64,000 nt of DNA from Hymenobacter cellulosivorans. Its GTDB lineage: Bacteria; Bacteroidota; Bacteroidia; Cytophagales; Hymenobacteraceae. The position numbers and the translations under genes are program-made. Below are positions 51,543-61,065 of the stretch, piece by piece. The stretch lies in contig NZ_CP095049.1 of the NCBI RefSeq assembly GCF_022919135.1, forward strand, positions 2,360,501-2,424,500, given 5' to 3'. How positions within the stretch are numbered: the stretch's first letter is position 1; every line of letters begins with the position of its first letter. Under the pieces are notes generated by a model. The model did not search any database. It saw only the letters and a program-made list of their open reading frames with translations, and was not told where the DNA came from.

Positions 51543-52712
51543 CTACTGCGTACTATGCCGGGGACCAAACGCTATATACCCTGCCACTGCTGTGGCTACC
51601 ACGGCCGAAAGACCGAAGGCGGCCGAGGCACCGAGCAGCTGCCATACGAGGCCGGTTAGGGTGCTGGCTCCCAGTGCTGCCAGGCTGCTCAGACCTGCGA
51701 AAGTACCCAGCGCGGCCCCTTTATCGGTGGGGGAACACAGCTGGCTCAACCAGGCTTTGCCTACGCCCTCGGTAGCGGCGGCGTACAGACCGTAGAGGCC
51801 AAACAAAACACCGAAAGACTGCCACGAGTGCAGCTGCGTGGCCACGCCGTAGACCAGGGCAAACAGCAGTAAGCCCACGGGTAATATCCGACCCGGACCC
51901 AGGCGGTCGGCCAGCAAACCCGCTGGTAGGGCCGCCACGGCATATACCAAATTGTAAACGATATATACCCCGATAACGGCCGGGTCGGAGAGGCCCTGCT
52001 GTCGCGCCAGCAGCAGCAGCAGGGCGTCGGAGCTGTTGACCAGGGCAAACAGAAGCAAGGCCCCCGCCACTCGCCGGTAGCTGACCGGAGCCCGCTGCCA
52101 GTATTCAAACGAAGCCCAGAATGGTCGAACCGGCTGGCCCGACGGCGCCTGCTGCTTTTCGCGCACCAAGAGCGTAACCAAAACCGCCAGCAGGCCGGGC
52201 AGAAAGGCCAGTACAAAAAGCAGCCGGTACTGACCCGGGTGCTGACTCAGCCATAGCAGCGCCGCGGCTGGCCCCACGACTGCGCCCAGCGTATCCAGGG
52301 CGCGGTGAAAGCCAAAAACCGCGGCCCGCTGGCCCGTGGGAGCCTCATCGGCCAGCAGCGCGTCGCGGGCTCCGGTCCGCAGGCCCTTACCCAGCCGGTC
52401 CAGGGCCCGCACCAGGAACACCCACCAGGGCGCGGCCAGTACCGCCAGCAAAGGCTTCGACAAAGCGCTCAGGCCGTAGCCCCACTGCACGAAAGGCCGG
52501 CGTCGCCCGAGCCGGTCGGACCACTGGCCGAAGTACCCTTTGCTCAGGCCGGCCACGGCTTCGGCCAGGCCTTCCAGCACGCCGATGAAGACAACCGAAA
52601 ACCCAATACTTTTCAGGTAAAGCGGCATCACCGGGTACAGCATCTCGCTGGCCAGGTCGGTAAACAGGCTAACCAGGGAAAGCAGCCAGATGGTGCGGGT
52701 GAGAAATTTCAT
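51543..52712 (-). CDS. MFS transporter
   Basis: The start at 52712 (MKFLTRTIWLLS) gives 389 residues with twelve hydrophobic helices. The MFS motif A appears as GQWSDRLGRRRPFVQWGYG after helix 2, and a weaker repeat is LADRLGPGRILPVG in the second half. The N-terminal VSLFTDLASEMLYPVMPLYL resembles a family of unassigned efflux-type MFS proteins. Substrate unknown. It is divergent from rpsT. Confidence 0.92.
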   Translation of the reverse strand: MKFLTRTIWLLSLVSLFTDLASEMLYPVMPLYLKSIGFSVVFIGVLEGLAEAVAGLSKGYFGQWSDRLGRRRPFVQWGYGLSALSKPLLAVLAAPWWVFLVRALDRLGKGLRTGARDALLADEAPTGQRAAVFGFHRALDTLGAVVGPAAALLWLSQHPGQYRLLFVLAFLPGLLAVLVTLLVREKQQAPSGQPVRPFWASFEYWQRAPVSYRRVAGALLLFALVNSSDALLLLLARQQGLSDPAVIGVYIVYNLVYAVAALPAGLLADRLGPGRILPVGLLLFALVYGVATQLHSWQSFGVLFGLYGLYAAATEGVGKAWLSQLCSPTDKGAALGTFAGLSSLAALGASTLTGLVWQLLGASAAFGLSAVVATAVAGYIAFGPRHSTQ

Positions 52713-52857
52713 AACCGGAGAAAGAGGGAGCCGGCGCAAATAGCCAATTTTGGCTGGGTCGTGCGGCCGAACTTCGGTAATCAACCAAAAAATATGGCTT
52801 TACAACGATGAGCGTCGGGCAAAGCCGGACGGGAAAGAGGCAAATACCCATCCGGTA

Positions 52858-52888
52858 TTTGTTATTTCAAACCAAAGGCTTACCTTTG
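52858..52888 (+). promoter_or_regulatory. Promoter of rpsT
   Basis: TTTG, 19 nt, TACCTTTG: an exact Bacteroidota consensus promoter, 49 bp before the rpsT start. Confidence 0.88.
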
Positions 52889-52937
52889 CCAACCCAATTG
52901 AACCCAATTCGAGCAGAACGTCAATTTTACCATACCC

Positions 52938-53195
52938 ATGGCAAATCATAAGTCGGCCCTCAAGCGCATCCGTTCCAACGAAGCGAAGCGCGTGTTGAAC
53001 CGTTATCAGGCTAAATCGACCCGCACCGCTGTTAAGAAGCTGCGCGCCACCACCGATGCTACCGAAGCACAAGAGCTGCTGAAGAAAGTGTCGTCGATGC
53101 TGGATCGTCTGGCCAAGAAGAACATCATTCACAAGAACAAAGCCGCCAACAACAAGTCGAAGCTGGCTAAGTTCGTGAAGTCGCTGGCTGCCTAA
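52938..53195 (+). CDS. rpsT: Ribosomal protein S20
   Basis: This 85-residue, very basic and helical protein matches S20. It has MANHKSALKRIRSNEAKR at the start and a C-terminal IHKNKAANNKSKLAKFVKSL. It binds 16S rRNA in the 30S subunit early in assembly. It has its own promoter and terminator, so it is a single-gene unit. The codon use is that of a highly expressed gene. Confidence 0.98.
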   Translation: MANHKSALKRIRSNEAKRVLNRYQAKSTRTAVKKLRATTDATEAQELLKKVSSMLDRLAKKNIIHKNKAANNKSKLAKFVKSLAA

Positions 53196-53228
53196 GCACC
53201 ACTGACTTTTCTGCTCTTGTATATGGAG

Positions 53229-53260
53229 GCCCTGGTGCGCAAGCACCAGGGCTTTTCTGT
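53229..53260 (+). terminator. Terminator after rpsT
   Basis: A perfect 10-bp stem (GCCCTGGTGC and its complement) with a GCAA loop and a TTTTCTGTTT tail. Confidence 0.92.
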
Positions 53261-53332
53261 TTGAGGAAACCGGTAGCTGAGGTATCAGTTTTATTCTATA
53301 TTTTCCGGCATTGATGTAGTAATCTATTGCCG

Positions 53333-54853
53333 ATGAAAAACTTATACTGCTTACTGATAATTGGAGTCGGTCTGGGGCAACAAGCGGCTCAGGCCCAGCA
53401 ATGGCGGCCGTTTCGTGCCAACCAAGACGTGCACGCCTTTCGCGGGGCCTCAGCCGACACAGTCTTTACCATGCGCCTGGACTCGGCAGGCGTGCAGGGC
53501 ACTGATTCGGTGTATTATTTCAACCGTACCATGCGCCGCGCCAACACAAGTAACGCGCCGTGGCAAAAGTCGCGCAACAATAAGCTGGGCAAGCTCATGC
53601 GCTACGACCAGGCTACGCGCACCTATTCGCTGTACTGGGACGGTGGCCCGACGACGGGCAATACGCTCGACCAGACGCTGGTGCTCAAGCCCTTTGCACG
53701 GGTAGGCGAAACCTGGAATAGCCTTTTTACCGACTACGGGGTGACGACCACGCTCATTTCGCGCGGCATGCAGGTGCTCGACGGTGTGACGGACTCCGTG
53801 GCTACTTTCCGCTTCAGCACGGGTGCTACCGTGGTGCTGAGCAAGAACAACGGCTTAGTATCGGCCCCGCTGAATTTGCTGTTCGGCGTCACTAATGCTA
53901 AAACCCTGACCCTGGCCCGGCGGCCGGGGCCAGCGGGGCAGAGCTATTACAACCCGCTGGCCTTGCTTGATTTGCAGCCCGGCAATGAACTGGGTTACTA
54001 TCGGGAGCCACTTATCTACAGCACCTTTGCCTGCTATACCGGGCAGTCGTTGCGCCGTGTGCTGACCCGGCAACTGACGGCAGACAGCCTGATTTATACT
54101 TTTCAGCAGCAGAGCTACATAACCTATAGTTCAGCTCCGGGCTGCAACGGCACAGGCATTCCGACAGTCTCGCCGGTGCAGGTAGTACGGCTGGCGGCTT
54201 CGCTCCGTACGGGCAAATGGGCTGGCGGTTCGGGTTCTAATAGTACGCTCATACCTGCCGCCGCTGATTTGTTAGCCTATGAATACCGGGTAGTACCCGG
54301 CTCGTTTCCCAGGGTGCTAATTGGCTATCCGGTCATAACCACTTCTACTGGTGGCAGCAGCTGCAGTGCTCCAGCGCTGTTGCAACAGCAGGAATTGTAC
54401 GGGTCCGGCAATGGCAATTACTTTCAGTATCCCGCTATTGACGCGCCGGGCTGGACGCAGCGCCTGGGCCCAGGCATCGGCATCACCCGGCAGTCGGAAC
54501 AGCAGTTGACTTACTTCCGTCGTACCGTGAATGGCGTGGATCAGACCTGCGGCAGCCGCAGCAGCTTCGGTACGCTGCTGCCCAGCCAGGTTGCCCAACG
54601 GCCGGCCGTTGGCGAGCTGTATCCGAACCCTGCCCCCGGGCTGGCCACACTGCGGCTAGCCATTCCAGCCCAGGCCGCGGCTTCGGTGCGGGTGCTCGAT
54701 AAGCTGGGTCGCTGCGTGCTCACTGAGCCCCTGGTGGCCGGGCAGCAGGAGGTGGAGTTGTCTTTACAGGATTTGGCGGCAGGACTCTACTTGGTAGAAG
54801 TGCCCGCGGCCCGTGGCGGGCACCAGCATCTGAAGCTGCAGCATACCCGGTAG
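53333..54853 (+). CDS. T9SS-exported protein, tandem copy 1
   Basis: The ATG at 53333 gives 506 residues with a signal peptide ending in QAQ. A central beta-rich part of about 400 residues has no recognised domain. The C-terminal 75 residues are a type A Por/T9SS sorting domain: LYPNPAPGLATLRL, then VLDKLGRCV and LQDLAAGLYLVEV. It would be exported by the Sec system and then by type IX secretion, and anchored at or released from the surface. The next gene is a paralogue with the same length and start motif (QxWRPFR and QSWKPFR). Function unknown. Confidence 0.88.
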   Translation: MKNLYCLLIIGVGLGQQAAQAQQWRPFRANQDVHAFRGASADTVFTMRLDSAGVQGTDSVYYFNRTMRRANTSNAPWQKSRNNKLGKLMRYDQATRTYSLYWDGGPTTGNTLDQTLVLKPFARVGETWNSLFTDYGVTTTLISRGMQVLDGVTDSVATFRFSTGATVVLSKNNGLVSAPLNLLFGVTNAKTLTLARRPGPAGQSYYNPLALLDLQPGNELGYYREPLIYSTFACYTGQSLRRVLTRQLTADSLIYTFQQQSYITYSSAPGCNGTGIPTVSPVQVVRLAASLRTGKWAGGSGSNSTLIPAAADLLAYEYRVVPGSFPRVLIGYPVITTSTGGSSCSAPALLQQQELYGSGNGNYFQYPAIDAPGWTQRLGPGIGITRQSEQQLTYFRRTVNGVDQTCGSRSSFGTLLPSQVAQRPAVGELYPNPAPGLATLRLAIPAQAAASVRVLDKLGRCVLTEPLVAGQQEVELSLQDLAAGLYLVEVPAARGGHQHLKLQHTR

Positions 54854-54925
54854 CGTATTTATTGTCAGTAGGGCGGCGGATAAAGCCATCCTGCTTTACT
54901 GTTTTCCCTGTTTTACGGAGCCTTT

Positions 54926-56452
54926 ATGAAAAAACGCTACTCTTTAGTGCTTGCCGCGCTTTGTGGCATAGTCACCGTTGGGCAGGCCCAAAGCTGGAAG
55001 CCTTTCCGAACTGGCCTGATCTACGCCTATCAGTCCAGCCCGGCCAGTGTGACCAACGATATCCACACGTTGCGGGTCGACTCAACCTACACCACCCTGA
55101 GCGGTGACTCGGTCTTTGCCTTCAACCGCATAATGCGGCGGGCTCCCGGCGGTGACCAGGGCTTGTTCTACAAAAGCCGTAACAACCTGTTTGGCATGCG
55201 GATGCAGTGGCGCCCCGGTACTTCAGAGTATCAGCTTTTTGTGGCAGCCGATCCTACTGCCGGCCAGAGTGCCTACAGTCTGCTACTGCGCCCGCGCGCG
55301 GCAGTAGGCAGCACCTGGGCGGCCAACTCGGGCTCCCTGGTGACGGCCACGCTGACCAGCCGCTCGCTGCAGAGCTTTGGCAGTCCGGCCGTAACGGACA
55401 GTCTTGCCGTCATTATGCTCAGCAATGGCCAAGTGCTGCGCCTGAGCCGGCGCTACGGGCTCGTATCGGCCACGGAGTTGGTATCCCCAAGCTCAAGCGC
55501 CGCGAAAGACTACGTGCAGGCTGCCCTGCCAGCGCCACTGCTGGAATCGGCCTACAGCCCGTTGAAGATTTTCGATATGCAGCCCGGGGATGAATTGGGC
55601 TACGTGGATGAGCCGTTCAGCTACGGCGGCTTGCCCTGCTCGCGCACCTACAAGCTGCGCCGCATCAAAACCCGTCAACAAACCGCCGATAGCCTGATCT
55701 ATACTTATCAGGAACAGAGCCGCACCCAAACGTACGGCGTGCCAAACTGCGGTAGTCCAGTTGGCAGCAGCACCACACCCATAAGCAACGGGCGGCTGGC
55801 CGTTTCGCTACGCACTGGTCAGACCCAACAGTATAGCATTGTTTTCTCGGCCCTGCCCATGCTTTCGGGCGAGTACCGGGTGGCTTCCAATACCGGCAAC
55901 GATACTCGCCTTATTGTGGGTATAGGCCTGGTATACCAGAGTCTGGGCAACTGCGCCGGCTCGGGCCGCAACATCGGCTATCAGGTCATGTATCCCTTTA
56001 ACAATACCCCGGGCATGTACTGGCGCGGCCTGGATGCCCTGGCGGTAGGTCAAAGCTTTTCTCCCGTGCTCGGTCTGGGGGACGTATTCACTCATTCCAC
56101 CTCTCTGCAGTATTACACCCGCACCCGCGGCGGTACTACCACTACCTGCGGCACCCGCAGCGACTATGTCACGCTGCTGCTCGCCCGAGTAGCGCAACTG
56201 GCTCCAGGCTTTCAGGCTTTCCCCAATCCGGCAACCGAAGCAGTAGAGCTGCAGCTGGCAGCTCCTGCTCAGCCTGGTACCAGTGTAGTGGTACAGGATG
56301 CCGTAGGCCGGCTGGTGTGGCGCGCCGCGGTGCCTGCTGGGCAAACCAGCGTGCCAGTGTCCTTGCGCAATAAGCCGGCTGGAATCTATCTGCTCCAGCT
56401 GCAAACCGCTACCGGCACGGCCGGCACCGTGCGGGTTCAAAAGCTACCATAA
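54926..56452 (+). CDS. T9SS-exported protein, tandem copy 2
   Basis: This 508-residue protein is a tandem paralogue of the preceding one, 72 bp downstream. Shared landmarks are the early SWKPFR..., FNRIMRRAPG versus FNRTMRRANT, FYKSRNN, LLLRPRAAVGSTW, QPGDELGYVDEPFSY, and RIKTRQQTADSLIYTYQ. A C-terminal type A sorting domain (AFPNPATEAVELQL, then NKPAGIYLLQL) marks it as T9SS cargo. The fold of the conserved body is unknown. The pair ends in a strong terminator and is probably one transcription unit. Confidence 0.88.
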   Translation: MKKRYSLVLAALCGIVTVGQAQSWKPFRTGLIYAYQSSPASVTNDIHTLRVDSTYTTLSGDSVFAFNRIMRRAPGGDQGLFYKSRNNLFGMRMQWRPGTSEYQLFVAADPTAGQSAYSLLLRPRAAVGSTWAANSGSLVTATLTSRSLQSFGSPAVTDSLAVIMLSNGQVLRLSRRYGLVSATELVSPSSSAAKDYVQAALPAPLLESAYSPLKIFDMQPGDELGYVDEPFSYGGLPCSRTYKLRRIKTRQQTADSLIYTYQEQSRTQTYGVPNCGSPVGSSTTPISNGRLAVSLRTGQTQQYSIVFSALPMLSGEYRVASNTGNDTRLIVGIGLVYQSLGNCAGSGRNIGYQVMYPFNNTPGMYWRGLDALAVGQSFSPVLGLGDVFTHSTSLQYYTRTRGGTTTTCGTRSDYVTLLLARVAQLAPGFQAFPNPATEAVELQLAAPAQPGTSVVVQDAVGRLVWRAAVPAGQTSVPVSLRNKPAGIYLLQLQTATGTAGTVRVQKLP

Positions 56453-56463
56453 GCAAAGCTTAT

Positions 56464-56511
56464 CTACACAAAAAGTCCCGTCAGAGGCATCTGACGGGAC
56501 TTTTTGTGTAG
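56464..56511. terminator. Bidirectional terminator
   Basis: A 22-bp perfect stem (beginning CTACACAAAAAGTCCC) with a 4-nt loop, between the convergent T9SS cargo gene and pyk. Confidence 0.94.
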
Positions 56512-56524
56512 AGCGGAACCGGCG

Positions 56525-57964
56525 TTACGCCACGCTTACCTTCACCATATTGGTCTTGCCCTTCTCGTTGATGGGCATCGAAGCGGTGTTGATGAACACG
56601 TCACCCTTGTTGAGGTTGCCGGTCGTGGTCAGGATGTACTTGATGTCCGATACGGTGCCGTCGGTGCTCAGCATCCGGTCGTAATAGAAGCCGCGCACAC
56701 CCCAGATCAGGCTCAGGGTCGTAAGCAGGGGGCGGTTGTCGGTGAAGATGAAAATGTTAGCCTTGGGCCGGTACTTGGCAATCTGGAAGGCCGTGTAGCC
56801 GCGGTGCGTCATGCCGGTAATAGCCTTGGCGCCGGTGTTCTTAGCCAGGTGGCAAGCCGCCGACAGCACGCTGTCGACCATGAAAGAAGGCGACTCGGGC
56901 GTGATGGGGTGCCAACGGTTGAACAGGCTCGGCATGCGGGTTTCCACGCTCAGAATAGTGGCTACCATCGAGCGGATTACTTCGCCCGGGTAGGCGCCCA
57001 CAGCCGTTTCGGCCGACAGCATTACGGCATCGGCACCGTCGATAACGGCGTTGGCCACGTCGCTGGTTTCGGCGCGAGTGGGGCGGGGGGCCGTAATCAT
57101 GCTTTCCATCATCTGGGTTGCCACGATTACCGGTTTGCCGGCCTTGTTGCACTTCTCCACAATCATTTTCTGGGCCATCGGCACCTCCTCCATCTTTACC
57201 TCCACGCCCAGGTCGCCACGGGCTACCATCACGGCATCGGTCAGGGCAATGATTTCGTCGAGGTTCTTGAGGCCTTCTGGCGTCTCGATTTTGGCAATGA
57301 CGCGGGCCGTCTTGCCGCTTTCGGCAATCAGGCTCTTGATAAAGCGGATATCATCGGCGCGGCGGGCAAACGAGAGGGCAATCCAGTCCACATCGTTTTC
57401 CAGACCAAATTTCAGATCCTCAATATCCTTCTCCGTCATCGAGGGAGCCGATACTTCGGAGTCGGGCAGGTTGATGCCCTTGCGGGGCTTCACCAGGCCG
57501 CCGTAGATTACCTCTACATCTACCTCCTTGTCGCGGTCGGTGGCCAGTACGCGCAGCTCAATCTTGCCGTCGTCAATCAGGATCATGTCGCCGGGCTTCA
57601 CGTCGCGGGCCAGGCCCAGGTAAATCGTGCTCAGGCGGGTGGCCGTCGTGATTTCCTTTTCGCCGCACACCAGCTTAATCTTATCGCCGGCCTTGATTTC
57701 GACGCCGCCGCCTTCTACCTCACCCAGGCGAATCTTGGGACCCTGCAAATCCTGCAGCAACCCCACGTGCGTGCGCATATCCTTGTTGAGGCGGCGCACA
57801 GTGTTGATTACCGACAGATGGTCTTCGTGGGAGCCGTGCGAGAAGTTGAGACGAAACACGTCCACGCCTTCGCGGATGAGCATGCCCAGCTTGTCGTAGG
57901 TGTTGGAGGCGGGGCCCACGGTGGCCACGATCTTGACTTTATTAAAATGAGGGGTCTGTTCCAT
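56525..57964 (-). CDS. pyk: Pyruvate kinase
   Basis: This 479-residue glycolytic enzyme transfers phosphate from phosphoenolpyruvate to ADP. The N-terminus carries KVKIVATVGPASN and LNFSHGSHEDH. The A-domain active site reads IAKIETPEGLKNLDEI and VMVARGDLGVEV, with TRAETSDVANAVIDGADAVMLSAETA after it. The C-terminal allosteric domain is present. It lies downstream of an IPExxxVDY-family gene on the same strand, a standard arrangement in this phylum. Confidence 0.98.
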   Translation of the reverse strand: MEQTPHFNKVKIVATVGPASNTYDKLGMLIREGVDVFRLNFSHGSHEDHLSVINTVRRLNKDMRTHVGLLQDLQGPKIRLGEVEGGGVEIKAGDKIKLVCGEKEITTATRLSTIYLGLARDVKPGDMILIDDGKIELRVLATDRDKEVDVEVIYGGLVKPRKGINLPDSEVSAPSMTEKDIEDLKFGLENDVDWIALSFARRADDIRFIKSLIAESGKTARVIAKIETPEGLKNLDEIIALTDAVMVARGDLGVEVKMEEVPMAQKMIVEKCNKAGKPVIVATQMMESMITAPRPTRAETSDVANAVIDGADAVMLSAETAVGAYPGEVIRSMVATILSVETRMPSLFNRWHPITPESPSFMVDSVLSAACHLAKNTGAKAITGMTHRGYTAFQIAKYRPKANIFIFTDNRPLLTTLSLIWGVRGFYYDRMLSTDGTVSDIKYILTTTGNLNKGDVFINTASMPINEKGKTNMVKVSVA

Positions 57965-58126
57965 GTAGTATGGTTCGGGTTTAAACAGCGGAACTGGTTG
58001 CAGGGCAAGCGAAGGACCTCATCCCGCTGGTCCGAAACCCGCACAGAATGCTATTCTGACGGGAATCAGGGCTACGGAATAAGGTCCTGCGGTGCGGCTC
58101 AACCAGCCGCCACAACGTGTGCGAGC

Positions 58127-58555
58127 TCAAAAGAGCAGATTTTCTTTGAATTTTAACGTATTCGGGTCGAATTGGCAGGCGTACTGCACCTCGGGCAGGC
58201 GGGTAAGCTGCTCCAGCAATTCCTCCGGCGCCAGCGGCCCGGCCCCGTTGCTGACCTGAATCAGGTAGTCGTACTCCTTGATATCGGGGGCCAGAAAGGG
58301 CTTTTTCAGCGGGGAGGGGTCTACCGAGCGGTTGCGCAGTAGGCGCAGGGTGCTGTTCTCAGTGGCATGCAGGTAATTGCTGATAACCAGGCGGCCCTGG
58401 GCAAATAAATCGTAAATCAGATCCTGTTGCTTCACCAGCCGCAGGCGCAGGATACTGTTGAGCGTCCAGGCCAGCTTGTGTTCCCGGCTCGACGACACAA
58501 TGCCGAACAAGTCGAAGTCACAATCGTATTCTACATCCAGGGTGAGCGTTTTCAT
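58127..58555 (-). CDS. IPExxxVDY-family protein
   Basis: This 142-residue protein lies between pyk and acpP, where Bacteroidota usually carry the small IPExxxVDY family. It has TLDVEYDCDFDLFGIVSS at the start and a helical segment LAWTLNSILRLRLVK. The name-giving motif seems degenerate, reading PDIKEYDYLIQV at about residue 92. Function is unknown; the conserved link with pyk and the acpP-fabF-rnc cluster suggests a housekeeping role. A TAATTTTG -7 element is upstream. The family call rests on context and on partial similarity. Confidence 0.8.
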   Translation of the reverse strand: MKTLTLDVEYDCDFDLFGIVSSSREHKLAWTLNSILRLRLVKQQDLIYDLFAQGRLVISNYLHATENSTLRLLRNRSVDPSPLKKPFLAPDIKEYDYLIQVSNGAGPLAPEELLEQLTRLPEVQYACQFDPNTLKFKENLLF

Positions 58556-58581
58556 AAGGCACTACCAAAAACAAGGAAGAA

Positions 58582-58589
58582 CAAAATTA
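58582..58589 (-). promoter_or_regulatory. -7 element (TAATTTTG) for the IPExxxVDY-pyk unit
   Basis: An exact TAnnTTTG match on the minus strand, 26 bp before the start. The nearest TTTG is spaced too closely. Confidence 0.35.
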
Positions 58590-58657
58590 CACACGCAACA
58601 GGCCCAAAGAAACCACCTTCCCCATAATCTTACACTGCCAAGATTACAGGCCGCCGG

Positions 58658-58691
58658 TTTGACAATGTTAGGGAAGTTAGTGTTATTTGTG
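58658..58691 (+). promoter_or_regulatory. Possible promoter of acpP
   Basis: TTTG, 22 nt, TATTTGTG. The -7 box has one mismatch and the spacing is a little long. It lies 27 bp before the acpP start. Confidence 0.4.
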
Positions 58692-58718
58692 CCGAGTTTT
58701 CTCTAAACCCCCACGGAA

Positions 58719-58955
58719 ATGTCTGAAATTGCAGAAAAAGTAAAAGCCATTATCATCGATAAGCTTGGTGTTGAAGCGTCGGAAGTAACGCCCGAGGCGA
58801 GCTTCACCAACGACCTGGGTGCTGATTCCCTGGACACCGTCGAGCTGATCATGGAGTTCGAAAAGGAGTTCAACGTGTCTATCCCCGACGATCAGGCTGA
58901 AAACATTGCCACCGTTGGTCAGGCTGTCAGCTACCTGGAAGAGCACGCTAAGTAA
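58719..58955 (+). CDS. acpP: Acyl carrier protein
   Basis: This 78-residue acidic protein has the four-helix ACP plan and the phosphopantetheine serine in [17 protein letters not shown]. It carries acyl chains during fatty acid synthesis in the cytoplasm. fabF follows 88 bp downstream and rnc after it, the conserved acpP-fabF-rnc order. No gene between them is missing. Confidence 0.98.
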   Translation: MSEIAEKVKAIIIDKLGVEASEVTPEASFTNDLGADSLDTVELIMEFEKEFNVSIPDDQAENIATVGQAVSYLEEHAK

Positions 58956-59043
58956 GGCTTTGCTTCTTTCTACCCTGTTTTAGTGCTTACCGGCCGGCTC
59001 GCCGCCGGCCGTTTTGCTTTTTATTCAGTCTCCACTTTCGCCT

Positions 59044-60291
59044 ATGTCTCTTCGGAGAGTTGTTGTGACCGGCCTTGGTGCCATTACCCCGTTGGGCAAG
59101 AACGTCGCCGAATTTTGGGACGGTTTGTCGCGTGGGGTAAGCGGTGCGGCCGCCATCACCCGCTTCGACGCCAGCAAGTTTAAAACGCGCTTTGCCTGCG
59201 AGGTAAAAAACTACAATCCTGACGACTACTTTCCGACCAAGGAAGGTCGGAAAATGGACCTCTTTACGCAGTTTGCCGTCATTGCCAGCGACGAAGCCAT
59301 TAAGGATGCCAATCTGGAAGGCGTAAACAAGGACCGCGTCGGCGTTATCTGGGGTTCGGGCATTGGGGGCCTGAAAACCTTCCAGGAGGAGTGCTTCAAC
59401 TTCGCCAAAGGCGACGGCACCCCACGCTACAACCCGTTCTTTATTCCGAAGATGATTGCCGACAGCGCGTCGGGTAACATCTCGATTAAGAACGGTTTCC
59501 GCGGCCCGAACTTCGTCACGACCTCGGCCTGTGCCTCGTCGTCAGATGCCATCGTGGCGGCTTACAACTACATCCGCCTCGGTATGGCCGACGTGGCCGT
59601 CACTGGCGGCTCGGAAGCTGCTATTACCGAGGCCGGGGTAGGGGGCTTTAATGCCCTCAAAGCCATGAGTGAGCGGAACGACGACCCGCAATCGGGTTCC
59701 CGCCCCTACGACAAAGACCGGGACGGTTTCGTCTTGGGCGAAGGCAGCGGGGCCCTGGTAGTGGAGGAATACGAGCACGCCAAAGCTCGCGGCGCCAAGA
59801 TCTACGCCGAAATCATCGGCGGCGGCCTGTCGTCGGATGCTTATCACATTACCGCTCCTGACCCCACAGGTGAGGGCGTGGTATTGGTAATGCAGAATGC
59901 TTTGCGGGACGCCGGTATCGGTCCGGAAGAAGTTGATTACATCAACACCCACGGCACGAGCACGCCGCTGGGCGACGGGGCCGAAATCAAGGCTATCCAA
60001 AAAGTGTTTGGCGAGCATGCCTACAACCTCAACATCAGCTCGACCAAGAGCATGACCGGCCATTTGCTGGGCGGTGCGGGCGGTATTGAGGCGCTGGCCA
60101 GCATTCTGGCTATCCAGCACGGCATTGTGCCCCCGACCATCAACCATTTCACCGACGACCCCGAGCTGGATGCCCGCCTGAACTTCACGTTCAACGAGGC
60201 CCAGCAGCGGGAGGTGACGGTAGCCATGAGCAACACCTTCGGGTTTGGCGGCCACAACACGTCGGTGGTATTCCGCAAGCTGCGCGACTAA
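59044..60291 (+). CDS. fabF: 3-oxoacyl-ACP synthase II
   Basis: The ATG at 59044 (MSLRRVVVTGLG) gives 415 residues, the usual length. The Cys-His-His triad lies in TSACASSSDA, NTHGTSTPLGD and KSMTGHLLGGAGG. The enzyme condenses acyl-ACP with malonyl-ACP in fatty acid elongation. The last base of its stop codon is the first of the rnc start (TAATG), so the two genes are translationally coupled. Confidence 0.98.
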   Translation: MSLRRVVVTGLGAITPLGKNVAEFWDGLSRGVSGAAAITRFDASKFKTRFACEVKNYNPDDYFPTKEGRKMDLFTQFAVIASDEAIKDANLEGVNKDRVGVIWGSGIGGLKTFQEECFNFAKGDGTPRYNPFFIPKMIADSASGNISIKNGFRGPNFVTTSACASSSDAIVAAYNYIRLGMADVAVTGGSEAAITEAGVGGFNALKAMSERNDDPQSGSRPYDKDRDGFVLGEGSGALVVEEYEHAKARGAKIYAEIIGGGLSSDAYHITAPDPTGEGVVLVMQNALRDAGIGPEEVDYINTHGTSTPLGDGAEIKAIQKVFGEHAYNLNISSTKSMTGHLLGGAGGIEALASILAIQHGIVPPTINHFTDDPELDARLNFTFNEAQQREVTVAMSNTFGFGGHNTSVVFRKLRD

Positions 60292-61040
60292 TGCTGCGAC
60301 CAGGTCAGCCACTACCGCTCTTCGGATTTTTCCGGCGGCTGCTGGGGCAGGACCGAGCTTTTCGCCAAGCCATTGCTACGGTAATCGGCCGCACGCCTGA
60401 CAACGTGCGGCTTTACCATTTAGCCTTCACCCATTCCTCGGTGGTGCGGCAGCAGGGTGACACGGCCCGGCACCAAAGCAACGAGCGACTGGAGTTTCTC
60501 GGCGATGCCGTGTTGGGCGCGGTGGTGGCCGAGTATCTGTTCCGCAAGTTTCCCTACGAGCAGGAAGGCTTCCTGACCGAGCTCCGGTCCCGCATTGTCA
60601 ACCGGGAAAGCCTGAACGGGCTGGCTCTGAAAATCGGACTCGATAAGCTCGTGCAGCTCGACCCGGCCCAGGGTCGTGCCGCTCGTTCCCGCTCCGTGAA
60701 TGGCAACGCGCTGGAAGCTTTGGTCGGCGCCATTTACCTCGATCAGGGCTACAAAGCAGCCCGCAAATTCGTGCTGACCCGCCTGATCAAGCCGTTTATT
60801 GACGTCAAGTCGTTGATTGAAACCACGGCCAACTTTAAGAGCAAACTCATTGAGTGGGCTCAGCGCCAGGGCAAAACCATCCGCTACGATTTGACGGGCC
60901 AGCCCCGCTCAGGCGGCGTGATGGAGTTTTCGGCCACGGTCATGCTGGACGATGAGCCGGTGGCAACGGGCATGGGCTTGTCGAAAAAACAGGCTGAGCA
61001 GCTGGCCGCCGAGCGGGCTTTGGCCGCGTTGGGCGTCTAG
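60291..61040 (+). CDS. rnc: Ribonuclease III
   Basis: This 249-residue enzyme has the RNase III signature (SNERLEFLGDAVLGAVVAEYL) with the metal-binding Glu/Asp residues, and a second acidic site (GNALEALVGAIYLDQG). The C-terminal dsRNA-binding domain spans about residues 175-245 (FKSKLIEWAQRQGK and SKKQAEQLAAERAL). It cleaves double-stranded RNA in rRNA processing. A repeat-rich gap of about 250 bp follows. Confidence 0.97.
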   Translation: MLRPGQPLPLFGFFRRLLGQDRAFRQAIATVIGRTPDNVRLYHLAFTHSSVVRQQGDTARHQSNERLEFLGDAVLGAVVAEYLFRKFPYEQEGFLTELRSRIVNRESLNGLALKIGLDKLVQLDPAQGRAARSRSVNGNALEALVGAIYLDQGYKAARKFVLTRLIKPFIDVKSLIETTANFKSKLIEWAQRQGKTIRYDLTGQPRSGGVMEFSATVMLDDEPVATGMGLSKKQAEQLAAERALAALGV

Positions 61041-61065
61041 CCATGTATGGTTACAAGGACACAAG

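Noticed and set aside
56504..58156. Long open frame (550 codons) on the plus strand opposite pyk
   Set aside because: It runs through the terminator, through all of pyk and beyond its start. The protein is His/Val/Gly-rich and resembles nothing.
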